49,461 nucleotides of DNA from UBA969 sp041694635 (GCA_041694635.1 JBDNHI010000164.1:1-49461), one strand, 5' to 3'; positions 1 through 10,320 are shown, counted from the first letter of the stretch. The notes: generated from the letters alone by a model not told the origin. A program made the numbers and translations.

Positions 1-1169
1 ACTTTTTCCCAATGATCACGGCCTGCATTAGCGTTAATACGGGGAGTCCTGCCAAATTCACCAAACATCGCCACTATTGTTGTTTCCAGCAACCCACGCT
101 CGTCTAGATCATCCAATAGCGTGCTAACCGCAAGATCCATAGGTGGCAGAAGCTTACTCTTCATCAAATTAAAATTATCTTCATGCGTGTCCCAATCTTG
201 GCCATGTTGCTGGTTCAGAGTGTAATTGACCAAGGTCACGGGAACACCCGCTTCTGCAAGACGGCGAGCAAGAATTGTCTGCTGGCCCCAAAGATGATTT
301 CCATAACGCTCCCGCTGCTTAAGCGATTCACGGTTAAGATCGAAAGCGGACCCTGCCACACCGTTTTTTAGTAGTTCATAAGCAAGACGATGGTAGGTAT
401 CGAGCGAATTTATTTCCTTACGAGTGCCAGTTTCATTGAGCGCCTTAAGTAGCCCCATGCGATTTCTAAGGCGATTGTTATTTTGTTCACTTGGAAGTGT
501 CAGGATTTCAGGGCCAGCAAAAACACCATCTGCCTTATCCGGCACCATCCCAGAATGCAACGGGTTATAAGTATTTCCTAAAGAACCTGCGGTTGCATAA
601 TGAACTCTCTGGCCGAGTTGACCCGAATGAGGAATTGCAACATAACCAGGCAACTCTGGTACCCGTGGCCCTTTGCTTCGGGCTATGACTGATCCTATCG
701 ATGGATGGGTCAAATTACGATTCTTGGTTTCAACCGATGCGCCTGCTAGGTCTGCACCCGTCAAGGTCATATGAATAGCGACAGGGTGGCTCGGTGAATC
801 AACAAAAGTGCTACGAATAAGATTAAATTTACCCATATGCTTGGCAAGTAAGGGAAGATGTTCAGAAAAGTGAATACCAGGAATGGTGGTGGAGATATTT
901 CCAAATTCCCCACGAATCGCAGAGGGTGCATCTGGCTTAGGGTCGAAGCTTTCATAATGAGAAAGCCCGCCTTGCAAGTAGATGATAATCGCCTGCTTAG
1001 CTGGTGAATTAATTTTGGCTTCCCGGGCCCGTAGCAATTCGGGCCAGAGCATTGCACCCGCTAACGCTCCGCCAGACTGTAGCCAGCGACGACGATTCAG
1101 CGTAGCCAAATCATTAATGGGGAAACGGTGCGAGTTGGAATTCAATGCTGAGGATTTTAGCGGATTCAT
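1..1169 (-). CDS. DUF1501 family secreted protein (C-terminus beyond window)
   Basis: The reading frame is open through the left edge, so about 389 N-terminal residues are visible and the C-terminus is missing. DUF1501 proteins are planctomycete sulfatase-like secreted proteins usually encoded beside DUF1549/DUF1553 partners; the biochemical role is not established. The N-terminus carries an RRRW twin-arginine-like motif followed by a hydrophobic stretch, so export by Tat is likely. Typical family stretches are seen: IIIYLQGGLSHYESFDPKP near the start and GEFGRTPRINANAGRDHW near the visible end. I chose the ATG at 1169, which has an AAGAG upstream; an in-frame ATG at 1190 would add seven residues. 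It follows a second DUF1501 gene on the same strand with a 54-base gap, so the two are probably co-transcribed. Confidence 0.88.
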   Translation of the reverse strand, partial: MNPLKSSALNSNSHRFPINDLATLNRRRWLQSGGALAGAMLWPELLRAREAKINSPAKQAIIIYLQGGLSHYESFDPKPDAPSAIRGEFGNISTTIPGIHFSEHLPLLAKHMGKFNLIRSTFVDSPSHPVAIHMTLTGADLAGASVETKNRNLTHPSIGSVIARSKGPRVPELPGYVAIPHSGQLGQRVHYATAGSLGNTYNPLHSGMVPDKADGVFAGPEILTLPSEQNNNRLRNRMGLLKALNETGTRKEINSLDTYHRLAYELLKNGVAGSAFDLNRESLKQRERYGNHLWGQQTILARRLAEAGVPVTLVNYTLNQQHGQDWDTHEDNFNLMKSKLLPPMDLAVSTLLDDLDERGLLETTIVAMFGEFGRTPRINANAGRDHWEK

Positions 1170-1223
1170 GGTTACTCTTTTACTTGCCATTTCATTCTAT
1201 CTATTTTCGACATAATATAACGC

Positions 1224-2663
1224 TCATTGCACGATACCCTTTACCACCTTCCCATGGACATCCGTAAGGCGATGCTGGCGACCCTGAAACTTAAAAGTAA
1301 GCTTGGTATGATCTATACCCAAACAATGTAGCATGGTTGCATGCAAATCATGCACATGAACCGGGTCGCGAACAATATTGTAACTAAAATCGTCCGTCTC
1401 ACCATAGGTTATCCCCGGGCGAATTCCTCCTCCTGCCATCCACATGGTGAAACACCGTGGATGATGATCCCGGCCATAATCTTCTTTCGTAAGCTGGCCC
1501 TGACAATAAATGGTACGGCCAAACTCGCCACCCCATACCACAAGCGTGTCTTCCAAAAGTCCGCGTTGCTTTAAATCTTTAATCAACGCTGCGCTTGGTT
1601 GATCGGTATCTCGGCATTGACCCACAATTTGAGTAGGAAGCTTTGCGTGTTGGTCCCAGCCCCGATGAAACAATTGGACAAAACGAACGCCTCGCTCTAC
1701 AAGTCGCCTGGCCAACAAGCAATTAGCTGCAAAGGTTCCGGGCGTGCGAGCTTCAACCCCATACATATCAACCGTCTTGGCTGGTTCTTGAGAAATGTCC
1801 ATCAACTCGGGTACACTTGTCTGCATAAGATAAGCAAGTTCATATTGTGCAATGCGAGTACTGATCTCAGGATCCCCAACTTCGGCAAGCTGTAATTGAT
1901 TCATCTTTTCAAGGTCATCAAGCATTCGACGCCTTGTTTTTGAATCGATGCCCTCGGGGTTAGATAAAAAAAGCACCGGGTCTCTACCGGAGCGAAACTT
2001 AATACCCTGATGTTTAGAAGGTAAAAACCCACTCCCCCAAAGGCGATCATAAAGAGGCTGATCCATTGGGTTGCCACTTCCATTTGAAAGCAATGCAACA
2101 AAAGCAGGGAGATTACGATTCACACTTCCAAGTCCATAACTAAGCCACGAGCCAATGCTCGGCCTTCCAGCAAGCTGGGCCCCGGTTTGGAAAAAGGTGA
2201 TCGCAGGGTCATGATTGATCGCTTCTGTATACATCGATTTAATAAAACACAAATCATCTGCTACACCTGCGGTATGTGGCAGTAGTTCGCTTAACCAGGC
2301 GCCGCTTTTTCCATGTTGGGCAAATCGAAACCGTGTAGGAGCTATGGGGAAATGATCTTGAGTTGATGTCATCCCTGTAAGACGCTGGCCTTTGCGAATC
2401 GAGTCGGGTAAATCTTCTCCATGTCGATCTGCAAGTTGCGGTTTGTAATCAAATAAATCCATCTGAGAGGGAGCGCCCGATTGAAACAAGTAAATGACTC
2501 GCTTCGCCTTCGCTGCAAAATGAGGCAGTCCATCAAGTCCACCGATCGAAGTAGAAGCTTGTGACTCATTTAATAACGATGCAAGCGCAGCAATTCCAAT
2601 TCCCGTTTGACCAAAGAAGTGTCTGCGAGTATTCAACAGATTAGCATCTATTAGTGGGTTCAT
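1224..2663 (-). CDS. DUF1501 family Tat-exported protein
   Basis: 479-residue protein of the DUF1501 family. The N-terminus has the twin-arginine motif TRRHFFGQTG followed by a hydrophobic alanine/leucine stretch, so it is probably exported folded. Family signatures include YLFQSGAPSQMDLFDYKP near residue 60, VERGVRFVQLFHRGWDQH around residue 320 and WGGEFGRTIYCQG with GRDHHPRCFTMWMAGGG near residues 375-410. The ATG overlaps the stop of the upstream DUF1549/DUF1553 gene by four bases, which indicates translational coupling. The partner pairing is the standard planctomycete arrangement; function is unknown and often linked by inference to degradation of complex polymers. Confidence 0.92.
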   Translation of the reverse strand: MNPLIDANLLNTRRHFFGQTGIGIAALASLLNESQASTSIGGLDGLPHFAAKAKRVIYLFQSGAPSQMDLFDYKPQLADRHGEDLPDSIRKGQRLTGMTSTQDHFPIAPTRFRFAQHGKSGAWLSELLPHTAGVADDLCFIKSMYTEAINHDPAITFFQTGAQLAGRPSIGSWLSYGLGSVNRNLPAFVALLSNGSGNPMDQPLYDRLWGSGFLPSKHQGIKFRSGRDPVLFLSNPEGIDSKTRRRMLDDLEKMNQLQLAEVGDPEISTRIAQYELAYLMQTSVPELMDISQEPAKTVDMYGVEARTPGTFAANCLLARRLVERGVRFVQLFHRGWDQHAKLPTQIVGQCRDTDQPSAALIKDLKQRGLLEDTLVVWGGEFGRTIYCQGQLTKEDYGRDHHPRCFTMWMAGGGIRPGITYGETDDFSYNIVRDPVHVHDLHATMLHCLGIDHTKLTFKFQGRQHRLTDVHGKVVKGIVQ

Positions 2664-5600
2664 GGTTTGGTAATGGCCTCATCAAGATTCAAAATCAAAC
2701 CCACTACCACGGTGTACGCTGCTAACTGATTCGGATCCAGCCGCTTATCAATGGGAAATTCACCATACCGAATAAGCGAAAGCGATTCATTCGGATTCGC
2801 TCGAAATCTCGCAAGGTTCTCATTAAAATTATTCAGCAGCAGTTTCATCTCTTCCTGCTTGGGCGACCGCGTTAACACCAAGCGAAAAGCTAAACTCAAC
2901 CGACTTTCATCTGTGACACCGCCTTCATTCATCACTCGCATAGCAAGACAACGAGCAGCTTCCACAAAGGTTAAATCATTCATCAACGCTAACGCCTGAA
3001 GGGGTGTGCTGGTTCTACTCTGGCGCACACTACAAACCTCACGGCCAGAGGCATCGAAGGTCATCATGGTGGGCTGGGGGCTAGTCCGCTTCCAAAAAGT
3101 GTAGAGGCTACGGCGCCAAAGATTTTCACCATGATCTGGCTCATAATCAATTCCACTTAATTCCTTTAACAAACCTTTGGGCTGATAAGGCTTCACCGAG
3201 GGGCCTCCAACCGTATCCACTAGCAAACCACTAACCGCTAGTGCTTGGTCACGAAGCATCTCTGCAGATAATCGCATTCGGGTACTGCGGGCAAGCAGGC
3301 GATTTTCAGGATCTCGCTCTAATAATTGTGGCGACACCCGCGAGGATTGCCTATAAGTTGCACTCATTACTAAAATCTTGATCATCTTTTTCACATCCCA
3401 CCCATTATTAACAAACTCGGTCGCAAGCCAATCAAGCAATTCGGGATGACTAGGAAGCGCACCTTGCGAACCAAAATCTTCAGTTGTTTTAACAAGGCCC
3501 GTACCAAAGATCATTTGCCATTGATGATTAAGAGCAACCCGGGAAGTAAGTGGATTAGAAGGATTAACAAGCCAAGTGGCAAAAGCAAGCCGGTTGACAT
3601 TTACATCTTTAGGCAAAGGGGGAAGGCAAGCAGGCACACCCGAGTTTACCTTTTCACCAAGCTTATCGTATTCACCTCGTTTTAATACAAAGGTCGGGCG
3701 GGGCTTTTCCATTTCTTCCATCACCATCACCGTAGGCAACTCATCGATTAACTTCACACGCTGCTCTATTAATCTCTCAACTTTTAATCGGGCATTCCGA
3801 ATGGAAGGTTCAGCATAGTCTGTAAGGTAGCACTCTCGAAGGGTTGCGGAATGAATTGGGTTGCGTTTTGCTACAGGAATCGCAGCAAGTTCCGTGATAT
3901 TTTCCACAGTTGAAACTATGCCTATTTCTTCATCTGATAGAACTCGAGAATACACCCTTACATCACTTATCAATCCTTTGAAACGATTAGGCAAACCACC
4001 ACCCGCACCAATACGCAACGGCTGATTGATCTGAAAACTTTGATTCAATTGATCAAGCAATACTCTTACCTTCTGCGGTTGGCCATTAATAAAAATCTTC
4101 ACCCCAGATGCTAGGCGAGAACCATCATAAACAACTGCAATATGATGCCATTGCTTTAATGGAATCGCGGTCTCGGTCTCGACTCGAAGGGCATCATCAA
4201 GCCAACGCTTGGTAAGATGAAACTGCAATCGGCCTGACTTTAAGAAAACACGATAGCCATCAGAATCTACCGCGAAAGGGAGATCGCTCGTTGGTTCAGC
4301 CATGCGAGAAAGAATAGCGCCATCAGAATGAGTGGGTTGCACCCAAGCAGCAAGGGTGAATTTATCGTAAAAACCGAAGTCACCAACATCGCCACAATCG
4401 ATGTATCGCTTGCCATCGAATAGTGCAGCTTTTTTATTGTCTGCTTTAATAAAAGTAGGACTACCATCTTGAAACTTTGCGGAGGACTTTGCAAGGTCAC
4501 CTGCTAGTTCAAACCTAGCCTGCAACGATTTTGTAATCGTCCATAGTAAAGGGGGGGCCGAATTTAAAGATTGTTCCCATGCCGATTGTAGCGTATTAAT
4601 CTTAAGTCCTAAGTCACGCAAGTTTGTCTGTGCATGTTTCAATTCTTTGTCAAGTTTCTCTAACATCTGTTCTTGCAAAACAGTCGGCGCAATCATCATG
4701 GGGGGTGAGTTGCCATATTTAATCGCCCGGCCATTTTCCGGAACATTATTAAAGAAGGCGAACATTTGATAAAACTCTCGTTGCGTCACAGGATCATACT
4801 TATGATCATGGCAACGCGCACATCCCATGGTTAGACCAAGCCAAACCGTGGCAGTAGTATCCACCCGGTCTACTACATACTCTACCGCATACTCCTCTGG
4901 CACGATGCCACCCTCAGCATTGCCCCGATGGTTCCGATTAAACCCAGTCGCAAGTCGCTGTGACCTAGTTGCACCAGGAAGCAGATCTCCTGCAAGTTGT
5001 TCGATGGTAAACTGGTCGAAGCGCATATTGCTGTTATAAGCATCGATGACCCAATCACGCCAGCGCCACATCGAACGATCACCATCGCTTTGATAACCGC
5101 TGGTGTCCGCATAGCGGGCGGCATCAAGCCAAGGTTGTGCCATCCGCTCGCCAAAATGTTTAGAATTCATCAACCGGTCTACAACTTTTTCATAAGCATT
5201 GGGGGAAGTATCATTCAGGAAGGCATTTACCTCATAAGGGGATGGTGGTAAGCCAGTAAGATCAAGAGAAACCCTGCGAATCAAAGATAGTCGATCGGCT
5301 TCCGGTGAGGGATGCAGGTTGTTACTCACTAATTTTGCCAAGATAAAAGTATCAATAGGATTGCGTATCCAACTTTTATTTTTAACCTCGGGAAGTGAAG
5401 GTCGAATAGGAGGTACAAACGCCCAATGAGGTTCATACTTCGCCCCCTCAGAAATCCAGCGTTTTAGCATCTCCTTTTGATTTAAACTAAGGGTGCGATT
5501 GGATTTGAGCGGAGGCATTTGCTCCTTATGGTCGATGGAAAACACCCTAGTGATCAGTTCGCTTTTAGAAACATCACCCGGAACAATCGCCTTCGACTTA

Positions 5601-5791
5601 ATCGCATCTTCGCGAACATCTAATCTCACTCCACCCTTTCTTTTGGTAGGATCCTGACCATGACAAAAGAAACAGTTTTCGGAAAGAATAGAACGGATGT
5701 CGCGGTTGAATGAAACTATAGGTGAATCAGATGCGTTAACCTGAACATTCAGCGCCAAAAGAATCCCAAAAATAATTACGCAGTTTTTCAT
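2660..5791 (-). CDS. PSCyt1-DUF1549-LamG-DUF1553 secreted protein
   Basis: 1043-residue multidomain planctomycete protein. A Sec signal peptide is visible (MKNCVIIFGILLALNVQVNA). Residues about 25-120 form the PSCyt1 cytochrome-c-like domain with heme motif CFFCHG. DUF1549 (PSCyt2) follows from about 140, beginning WIRNPIDTFILAKL, and contains a second CxxCH (GCARCHDHKYDPV). A LamG/concanavalin-like domain sits around 430-610 (FTLAAWVQP, WHHIAVVYDGSRL, RIGAGGG, DVRVYSRVLSDEEI). DUF1553 occupies the C-terminal part (NPLTSRVALNHQWQ, EDFGSQGALPSHPELLDWLA). Together the domains suggest an exported electron-transfer or carbohydrate-binding protein, but no reaction is known. It is first in a three-gene minus-strand cassette with two DUF1501 genes. 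Confidence 0.93.
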   Translation of the reverse strand: MKNCVIIFGILLALNVQVNASDSPIVSFNRDIRSILSENCFFCHGQDPTKRKGGVRLDVREDAIKSKAIVPGDVSKSELITRVFSIDHKEQMPPLKSNRTLSLNQKEMLKRWISEGAKYEPHWAFVPPIRPSLPEVKNKSWIRNPIDTFILAKLVSNNLHPSPEADRLSLIRRVSLDLTGLPPSPYEVNAFLNDTSPNAYEKVVDRLMNSKHFGERMAQPWLDAARYADTSGYQSDGDRSMWRWRDWVIDAYNSNMRFDQFTIEQLAGDLLPGATRSQRLATGFNRNHRGNAEGGIVPEEYAVEYVVDRVDTTATVWLGLTMGCARCHDHKYDPVTQREFYQMFAFFNNVPENGRAIKYGNSPPMMIAPTVLQEQMLEKLDKELKHAQTNLRDLGLKINTLQSAWEQSLNSAPPLLWTITKSLQARFELAGDLAKSSAKFQDGSPTFIKADNKKAALFDGKRYIDCGDVGDFGFYDKFTLAAWVQPTHSDGAILSRMAEPTSDLPFAVDSDGYRVFLKSGRLQFHLTKRWLDDALRVETETAIPLKQWHHIAVVYDGSRLASGVKIFINGQPQKVRVLLDQLNQSFQINQPLRIGAGGGLPNRFKGLISDVRVYSRVLSDEEIGIVSTVENITELAAIPVAKRNPIHSATLRECYLTDYAEPSIRNARLKVERLIEQRVKLIDELPTVMVMEEMEKPRPTFVLKRGEYDKLGEKVNSGVPACLPPLPKDVNVNRLAFATWLVNPSNPLTSRVALNHQWQMIFGTGLVKTTEDFGSQGALPSHPELLDWLATEFVNNGWDVKKMIKILVMSATYRQSSRVSPQLLERDPENRLLARSTRMRLSAEMLRDQALAVSGLLVDTVGGPSVKPYQPKGLLKELSGIDYEPDHGENLWRRSLYTFWKRTSPQPTMMTFDASGREVCSVRQSRTSTPLQALALMNDLTFVEAARCLAMRVMNEGGVTDESRLSLAFRLVLTRSPKQEEMKLLLNNFNENLARFRANPNESLSLIRYGEFPIDKRLDPNQLAAYTVVVGLILNLDEAITKP

Positions 5792-6046
5792 ACTTCTATT
5801 CTTAGGTTTAAAATTTAGCCTTTACTCAAACAACTCGATTTAAGTTCAATTGCATCAAGGAATAAGAATCTACGCAATCTAGGTATGAGAAAATCTTGGG
5901 GTAAACCCTTTTCTTCTACTAAATTTTCAGCCTAAATGCCAATAAAGTCAACACGGAAGTCCCTTTTTAACCATTCGGCCTTTTCTCCACATCCTTTTTA
6001 ATGATAAAGTTCACCTAATAACAACCTTTATCCTTAAGGATTAAGT
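5792..6046. other. Intergenic region between divergent genes
   Basis: This 255-base AT-rich stretch separates the minus-strand DUF1549 cassette from the plus-strand DoxX gene and must hold both promoters. I see no RNA gene, repeat or strong hairpin in it. A ribosome-site-like AAGGA lies just before the plus-strand start at 6047. Confidence 0.5.
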
Positions 6047-6496
6047 ATGGCAACCGACTTCTCTAATATCTTTCAGGGCACTCTTACCCTTTTGGGCAGA
6101 GTCTCTCTTTGTGCAATCTTTATCACCAACGCAGTGGGTATGAACATCCCCAACTTCGAAGAGGTGGTTTCTTCTATGACTAGGGCAGGGGTGCCTCAGC
6201 CACGGGCTGCACTTGTACTTGTGATTGGCGTGCTATTAGCTGGCAGCAGTATGATAATTTTCGGCTGGAAGGCTAAAGTAGGCGGTTGTCTATTATTCAT
6301 CTATCTACTTCTTTCAAATTATTACTTCCACAAATTCTGGAGTTATAACGACCCTGTAATGTACCGCACAGAAATGGTGCAATTCTTTAAAAACCTATCT
6401 CTTATGGGTGCGATGTTATTAATCGTAGCTAATGGTTCGGGGCCTTACAGTCTTGATGCAAGGTCTAGCTCAGGTTTTAGTGGTGGAAAAAAATAA
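6047..6496 (+). CDS. DoxX-like small integral membrane protein
   Basis: 149-residue protein with four hydrophobic segments in the DoxX pattern: about 12-30, 52-72, 76-92 and 118-135. The loop sequence with RAGVPQPRAAL after the first segment is typical of DoxX/SURF4-like proteins, whose members have been tied to thiosulfate:quinone oxidoreduction in archaea and to redox stress in bacteria; the substrate here is unknown. It is probably a single-gene unit: the next gene starts 213 bases later. AAGGA precedes the ATG with suitable spacing. Assignment to the family is reasonable, the function is not. Confidence 0.75.
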   Translation: MATDFSNIFQGTLTLLGRVSLCAIFITNAVGMNIPNFEEVVSSMTRAGVPQPRAALVLVIGVLLAGSSMIIFGWKAKVGGCLLFIYLLLSNYYFHKFWSYNDPVMYRTEMVQFFKNLSLMGAMLLIVANGSGPYSLDARSSSGFSGGKK

Positions 6497-6709
6497 CAAA
6501 CTTAATTCTGGGATCTTCAACAATTGATGGAAGACCCATTAGGAAATATTAAGCAAATACAATAAGTGCTATTGCCATAAAAATGAATGCCTCAAGCTGC
6601 GCAATTACTTGTTTAAAAGTTACCCTGTAGTAATATAAATACATTTTGAAAAAATAATTATGTATGATAGGACTGTCACACCATTAATAATAATAAAAAG
6701 GGCCTATCG

Positions 6710-8032
6710 ATGATAAAAATTCGAATCATAGCTTTAAAATTCACCTTCATTTTATTGGCTACATTAATTTCGAGTATTGCATTTGCAGAGGCAATTCCAT
6801 CTGAGAAAACTTTTAAGCCATCTGCCCTCGAGCAAATGGCTTTAAATTTCATTACAGAACATAAATTGCCAGGTACTTCTATTGCAGTGGCCTACCAAGG
6901 TAAAATTATTTTTAGCACTGGATTTGGTTTTGCAGAACTCCCTTCAGAAGAAAATAATTTTGTTGGGCAAGTGGCATCACCATCTTCTCTTTATCGAATT
7001 GCAAGCATTTCAAAACCAATCACCGCCATAGCCATTATGCAACTGGTGGAAAATAAAAAGCTAAAGTTAAGTGATAAAGTTGTTGATGTACTAAAACTTG
7101 AACCGTTTTTAGAGGGGAACGCAACGCCTGACCCACGCTGGAAAGAAATCACTATCGAACAGTTATTAAGGCATCGTGGTGGGTTCGATAGAAACAAATC
7201 CTTTGATGCAATGTTTAGATCAGTAACAATTGCCAACGCAATGAAAAAGCCATCCCCGGCTTCTCAGGAAGATGTTTTAAGGTATATGATGGGTAAGCCA
7301 CTTGATTTCAATCCGGGGGAAAAGTTTGCGTACTCGAACCTAGGCTACTGCATCCTAGGCCGAATCATCGAGAAAATTTCTGCAATGACCTATAATGATT
7401 ATGTTCAAAATAATATCTTCAAGCCTCTTGATATCTATGAAATAAAACCTGGCCGTTCCTTAAAATCTAACCGCCTTACCAACGAAGTGGTTTACTATCC
7501 TCCAAACCCCTCCAAGGTTAAAAGCGTTTTCCCTCCCTATGATCTCGTCGATTCATCTTATGGTTCTAATGACCACGAATCCCTCGACTCGGTAGGTGGT
7601 TGGGTCGCCTCGGCTCGGGCCCTTGTTAAGCTTGCTTCTAGCCTTGATGATAATTCCTTGCGCCGTGTGCTTGGTAAGGAAGCAACTGCCACCATGTTTT
7701 CAAAATCTGATGCAAAACCCGAACTCGATAAAGAGGGTAAGCCACTTCCAAATTACTACGGGCTAGGTTGGAATGTTAGACCCGTCGGGCAAGCAAATGC
7801 TAACACTTGGCATAATGGTTCCCTCTCCGGAACTTCAACTCTTCTAGTGCGAAGGCACGATGGGTATACTTGGGCGGTGCTCTTCAACGGTAGTAAAGAT
7901 AAATCACCCCAACCTTCTACAGTTATTGATGCTTTAATGCATAAAACCATCGATTCTATGCAAGCCTCTATTACAGAAACTTCTTTTTCCGAACCTGTAA
8001 GACTTAAAAGATTAAGGATAAATCGTGATTAA
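6710..8032 (+). CDS. Secreted serine hydrolase, class C beta-lactamase family
   Basis: 440-residue protein of the beta-lactamase/D-alanyl-D-alanine carboxypeptidase/esterase superfamily (Pfam Beta-lactamase). A Sec signal peptide covers roughly residues 1-28. The active-site SxxK motif is S99-I-S-K102 in YRIASISKPITA, the second motif is YSN in KFAYSNLGYCILG (about 205), and the third is HNG in WHNGSLSGTSTLL (about 367). These are the three catalytic motifs of class C-like enzymes; the true substrate may be a peptide or ester and not an antibiotic. AAGGG precedes the ATG. The stop overlaps the start of the SGNH hydrolase gene, so the two hydrolases are probably made from one mRNA. Confidence 0.9.
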   Translation: MIKIRIIALKFTFILLATLISSIAFAEAIPSEKTFKPSALEQMALNFITEHKLPGTSIAVAYQGKIIFSTGFGFAELPSEENNFVGQVASPSSLYRIASISKPITAIAIMQLVENKKLKLSDKVVDVLKLEPFLEGNATPDPRWKEITIEQLLRHRGGFDRNKSFDAMFRSVTIANAMKKPSPASQEDVLRYMMGKPLDFNPGEKFAYSNLGYCILGRIIEKISAMTYNDYVQNNIFKPLDIYEIKPGRSLKSNRLTNEVVYYPPNPSKVKSVFPPYDLVDSSYGSNDHESLDSVGGWVASARALVKLASSLDDNSLRRVLGKEATATMFSKSDAKPELDKEGKPLPNYYGLGWNVRPVGQANANTWHNGSLSGTSTLLVRRHDGYTWAVLFNGSKDKSPQPSTVIDALMHKTIDSMQASITETSFSEPVRLKRLRINRD

Positions 8033-9236
8033 TTTACTATTCACCTGCATATTTGCATCCGGATTTTTTCAAGCACCAGAACTACTTCCTAAGCCAGGCG
8101 ATACCGTTCTTTTCCTAGGCGATAGTAATACTTTTTCAGGCCACTTTATTGCGAACCTCGATCTTTACCTTACCCTTAAAAATAAACCGAACATCACTCT
8201 TATTAACCTTGGCCTGCCCAGCGAAACCATCAGTGGGCTTAGCGAAAAAGATCATCCCTACCCAAGACCCAATGTTTACGAAAGGCTCGACCGTGCCCTT
8301 AATACAATTAAACCCAATTATGTAATTGCTGGCTATGGCATGAACGATGGCATTTATAGTCCCTTTGATTCTTCTCGGTTTAATAACTATCAGGAAGGCT
8401 ACACCAACCTGATTAAAAAATGTAACGCGATCAACGCTCGGGTAATGCTTCTAACGCCCGACCCTTTCGAACCCTTGCCCGTAAAATCAAAACTCCTACC
8501 TTTGGGCAAGCCCGATTACAGTTATAAAAACCCCTATGAAGATTATGACTCCGTTTTAGAAAAATATTCAAAATGGCTAAAAACACTCGAAACAAAATCA
8601 ATGCCTGTAGCAGATGCCCATACTGCGATCCGTTTGTTCCTTAGTAAACAAAGAGAGACACAAAAACCTCCAACTTATATTTTCTCGGGCGATGGTATTC
8701 ATCCGAATATTTCAGGGCATTGGCTTGTTACACACGAAATCCTTAAAGGTTGGAACGCACCTGCTTTAAATAACATTGAAGTTCAAGCAACTTCTATACC
8801 CCTTAACATCAACCTAACAGGGAAACTGCCTTTTGTTGCAGATCCCCGTTGGGATAAACCTATCACCGAGCATTTTTCCACATCCTTTGGAAAACAACTT
8901 CTTATTGTTAACGGCTTAAAAGAAGTTAAATATAAGCTTGTTTCAGCAAAAAAAGAGTTAGGGGTTTTTACTAAACAAGACTTTGAATTAGGTATAGATC
9001 TCACCCGTTTCAAAACCTTGGAATCTAACCTAATTGCACAAGAAATAAGAAACCTTTGTGCAGAGCGAACTAGAGTACTGGGTAATGCTTGGCTAGATTC
9101 GATAGGCCACAAGCGCCCCGACACTCCCAAAGGTAAGCCATTAGTTGAAGCCCAGAAAACTTATGAAGAAATCACCGACAAGATAAAAAAACTTCTCGCA
9201 ACCAACCTAGAAATCACTTTAGAGTCTGCAAACTAA
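8025..9236 (+). CDS. SGNH/GDSL-type esterase, secreted
   Basis: 403-residue SGNH hydrolase. Block I is seen as FLGDSNTF with G32-D33-S34 (nucleophile serine), the block III region as GYGMNDGIY, and block V as GDGIHPNISGHW with the catalytic Asp/His pair. These enzymes deacylate esters on carbohydrates or lipids. A short hydrophobic N-terminus suggests export. The start is GTG at 8025, supported by AAGGAT upstream and an eight-base overlap with the preceding hydrolase gene. The C-terminal 150 residues after the catalytic domain are lysine-rich and not recognised; in planctomycetes such tails are common. Co-transcription with the beta-lactamase-like hydrolase suggests shared cell-surface polymer processing. 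Confidence 0.88.
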   Translation: MINLLFTCIFASGFFQAPELLPKPGDTVLFLGDSNTFSGHFIANLDLYLTLKNKPNITLINLGLPSETISGLSEKDHPYPRPNVYERLDRALNTIKPNYVIAGYGMNDGIYSPFDSSRFNNYQEGYTNLIKKCNAINARVMLLTPDPFEPLPVKSKLLPLGKPDYSYKNPYEDYDSVLEKYSKWLKTLETKSMPVADAHTAIRLFLSKQRETQKPPTYIFSGDGIHPNISGHWLVTHEILKGWNAPALNNIEVQATSIPLNINLTGKLPFVADPRWDKPITEHFSTSFGKQLLIVNGLKEVKYKLVSAKKELGVFTKQDFELGIDLTRFKTLESNLIAQEIRNLCAERTRVLGNAWLDSIGHKRPDTPKGKPLVEAQKTYEEITDKIKKLLATNLEITLESAN

Positions 9237-9249
9237 AAGTTGGAAAGCA

Positions 9250-10320
9250 CTAATCAACGATTTTAAGGATTCGATTATTACTGCTATCGGTAATGAAGAT
9301 ATTACCGGAGGGGGAAATTTGCACGCCATGAGGCTGGAAAAGTTCGACTTTTTCAGGTGGGCCATCAAGCCCGGAGGTGCCTTTTTTCCCCGTGCCCGCA
9401 ACCAAAGCAGTGGTTTCTTTTTTAGGATCGTAGCGAAGCACCCGATGATTTTCAGTATCTGCAATAAGCACGGAACCATCGCGATCAAAACATAAATGTT
9501 TGGGGCCATTAAGTTCAGTTTGCAAAGCAGGGCCGCCAACGCCTTTATCACCAACTTTACCAGTACCGACCACAGTGCGAATCATTCCTTTAGAATCAAC
9601 CCTGCGCAGTGCATGGCCACCCCGTTCGAGAATATAAAGGTTGCCAAGGTTATCCATAACAGCGGCTCTAGGGTCAGAAAGAGGGTTATCAATGGCTTTT
9701 GAATTATCAGGGGGTACCCCTTTTTTACCGTTGCCTGCCAGGGTGGTAACAATGCCTGAATCCAAATTCACTGCACGAATTCTGCGATTTTCCAAATCGG
9801 TAATGATAAGATTTTTTTTATTAGAATCGAAAGCGATGCAATAAATACCAGTGAAGGAAGCTTTAACTGCGGGGCCACCATCGCCAGAAAAACCTTTTTC
9901 CCCAGTGCCAGCAAAAGCAGCAACTAAATTAGTTTTCGGATCGATCTTCCGCACCCTATTGTTCAAAGTGTCCGCAACGAAAATAGAATCATCACTACCA
10001 ATGATAACGCTATGCATACCGTTGAAGGTAGCCTTGGAAGCATTAGCGCCATCGCCAGAAGACCCTTTTTCACCGGTACCAGCGATAAGGGTAAGCAAAT
10101 TTTTTCGGTCAACTTTCATAACCCGATGCCCAGCGATTTCGATGATATAGAAATCGCCTGAGTAATTCCAATCGAGACCGAAGGGACCTTTTAATTGCAC
10201 TTCTGTTGCAAGAGATGGCGGGGGATTTTTGCCCGAGCCCGCAACAAGTACAATTTTAGCAGCCTCTACATTTACAAAACTTAATAGAAACAAGGCAAAA
10301 ATCGCAAATGCCCTAGACAT
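9250..10320 (-). CDS. Secreted NHL-repeat beta-propeller protein
   Basis: 356-residue protein with a signal peptide (first 20 residues, ending NVEA) followed by about six NHL repeats. The repeats are recognisable by recurring AGTGEKGSSGDG/AGTGEKGFSGDG units and by DTLNNRVRKID, DLENRRIRAV, DTENHRVLRYD and DSSNNRILKIVD, the last ending the protein. NHL propellers are binding scaffolds; planctomycetes encode many secreted ones without assigned ligands. It is convergent with the SGNH hydrolase gene, with only 13 bases between the stops. The next minus-strand gene upstream is 110 bases away after an AT-rich gap. Confidence 0.88.
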   Translation of the reverse strand: MSRAFAIFALFLLSFVNVEAAKIVLVAGSGKNPPPSLATEVQLKGPFGLDWNYSGDFYIIEIAGHRVMKVDRKNLLTLIAGTGEKGSSGDGANASKATFNGMHSVIIGSDDSIFVADTLNNRVRKIDPKTNLVAAFAGTGEKGFSGDGGPAVKASFTGIYCIAFDSNKKNLIITDLENRRIRAVNLDSGIVTTLAGNGKKGVPPDNSKAIDNPLSDPRAAVMDNLGNLYILERGGHALRRVDSKGMIRTVVGTGKVGDKGVGGPALQTELNGPKHLCFDRDGSVLIADTENHRVLRYDPKKETTALVAGTGKKGTSGLDGPPEKVELFQPHGVQISPSGNIFITDSSNNRILKIVD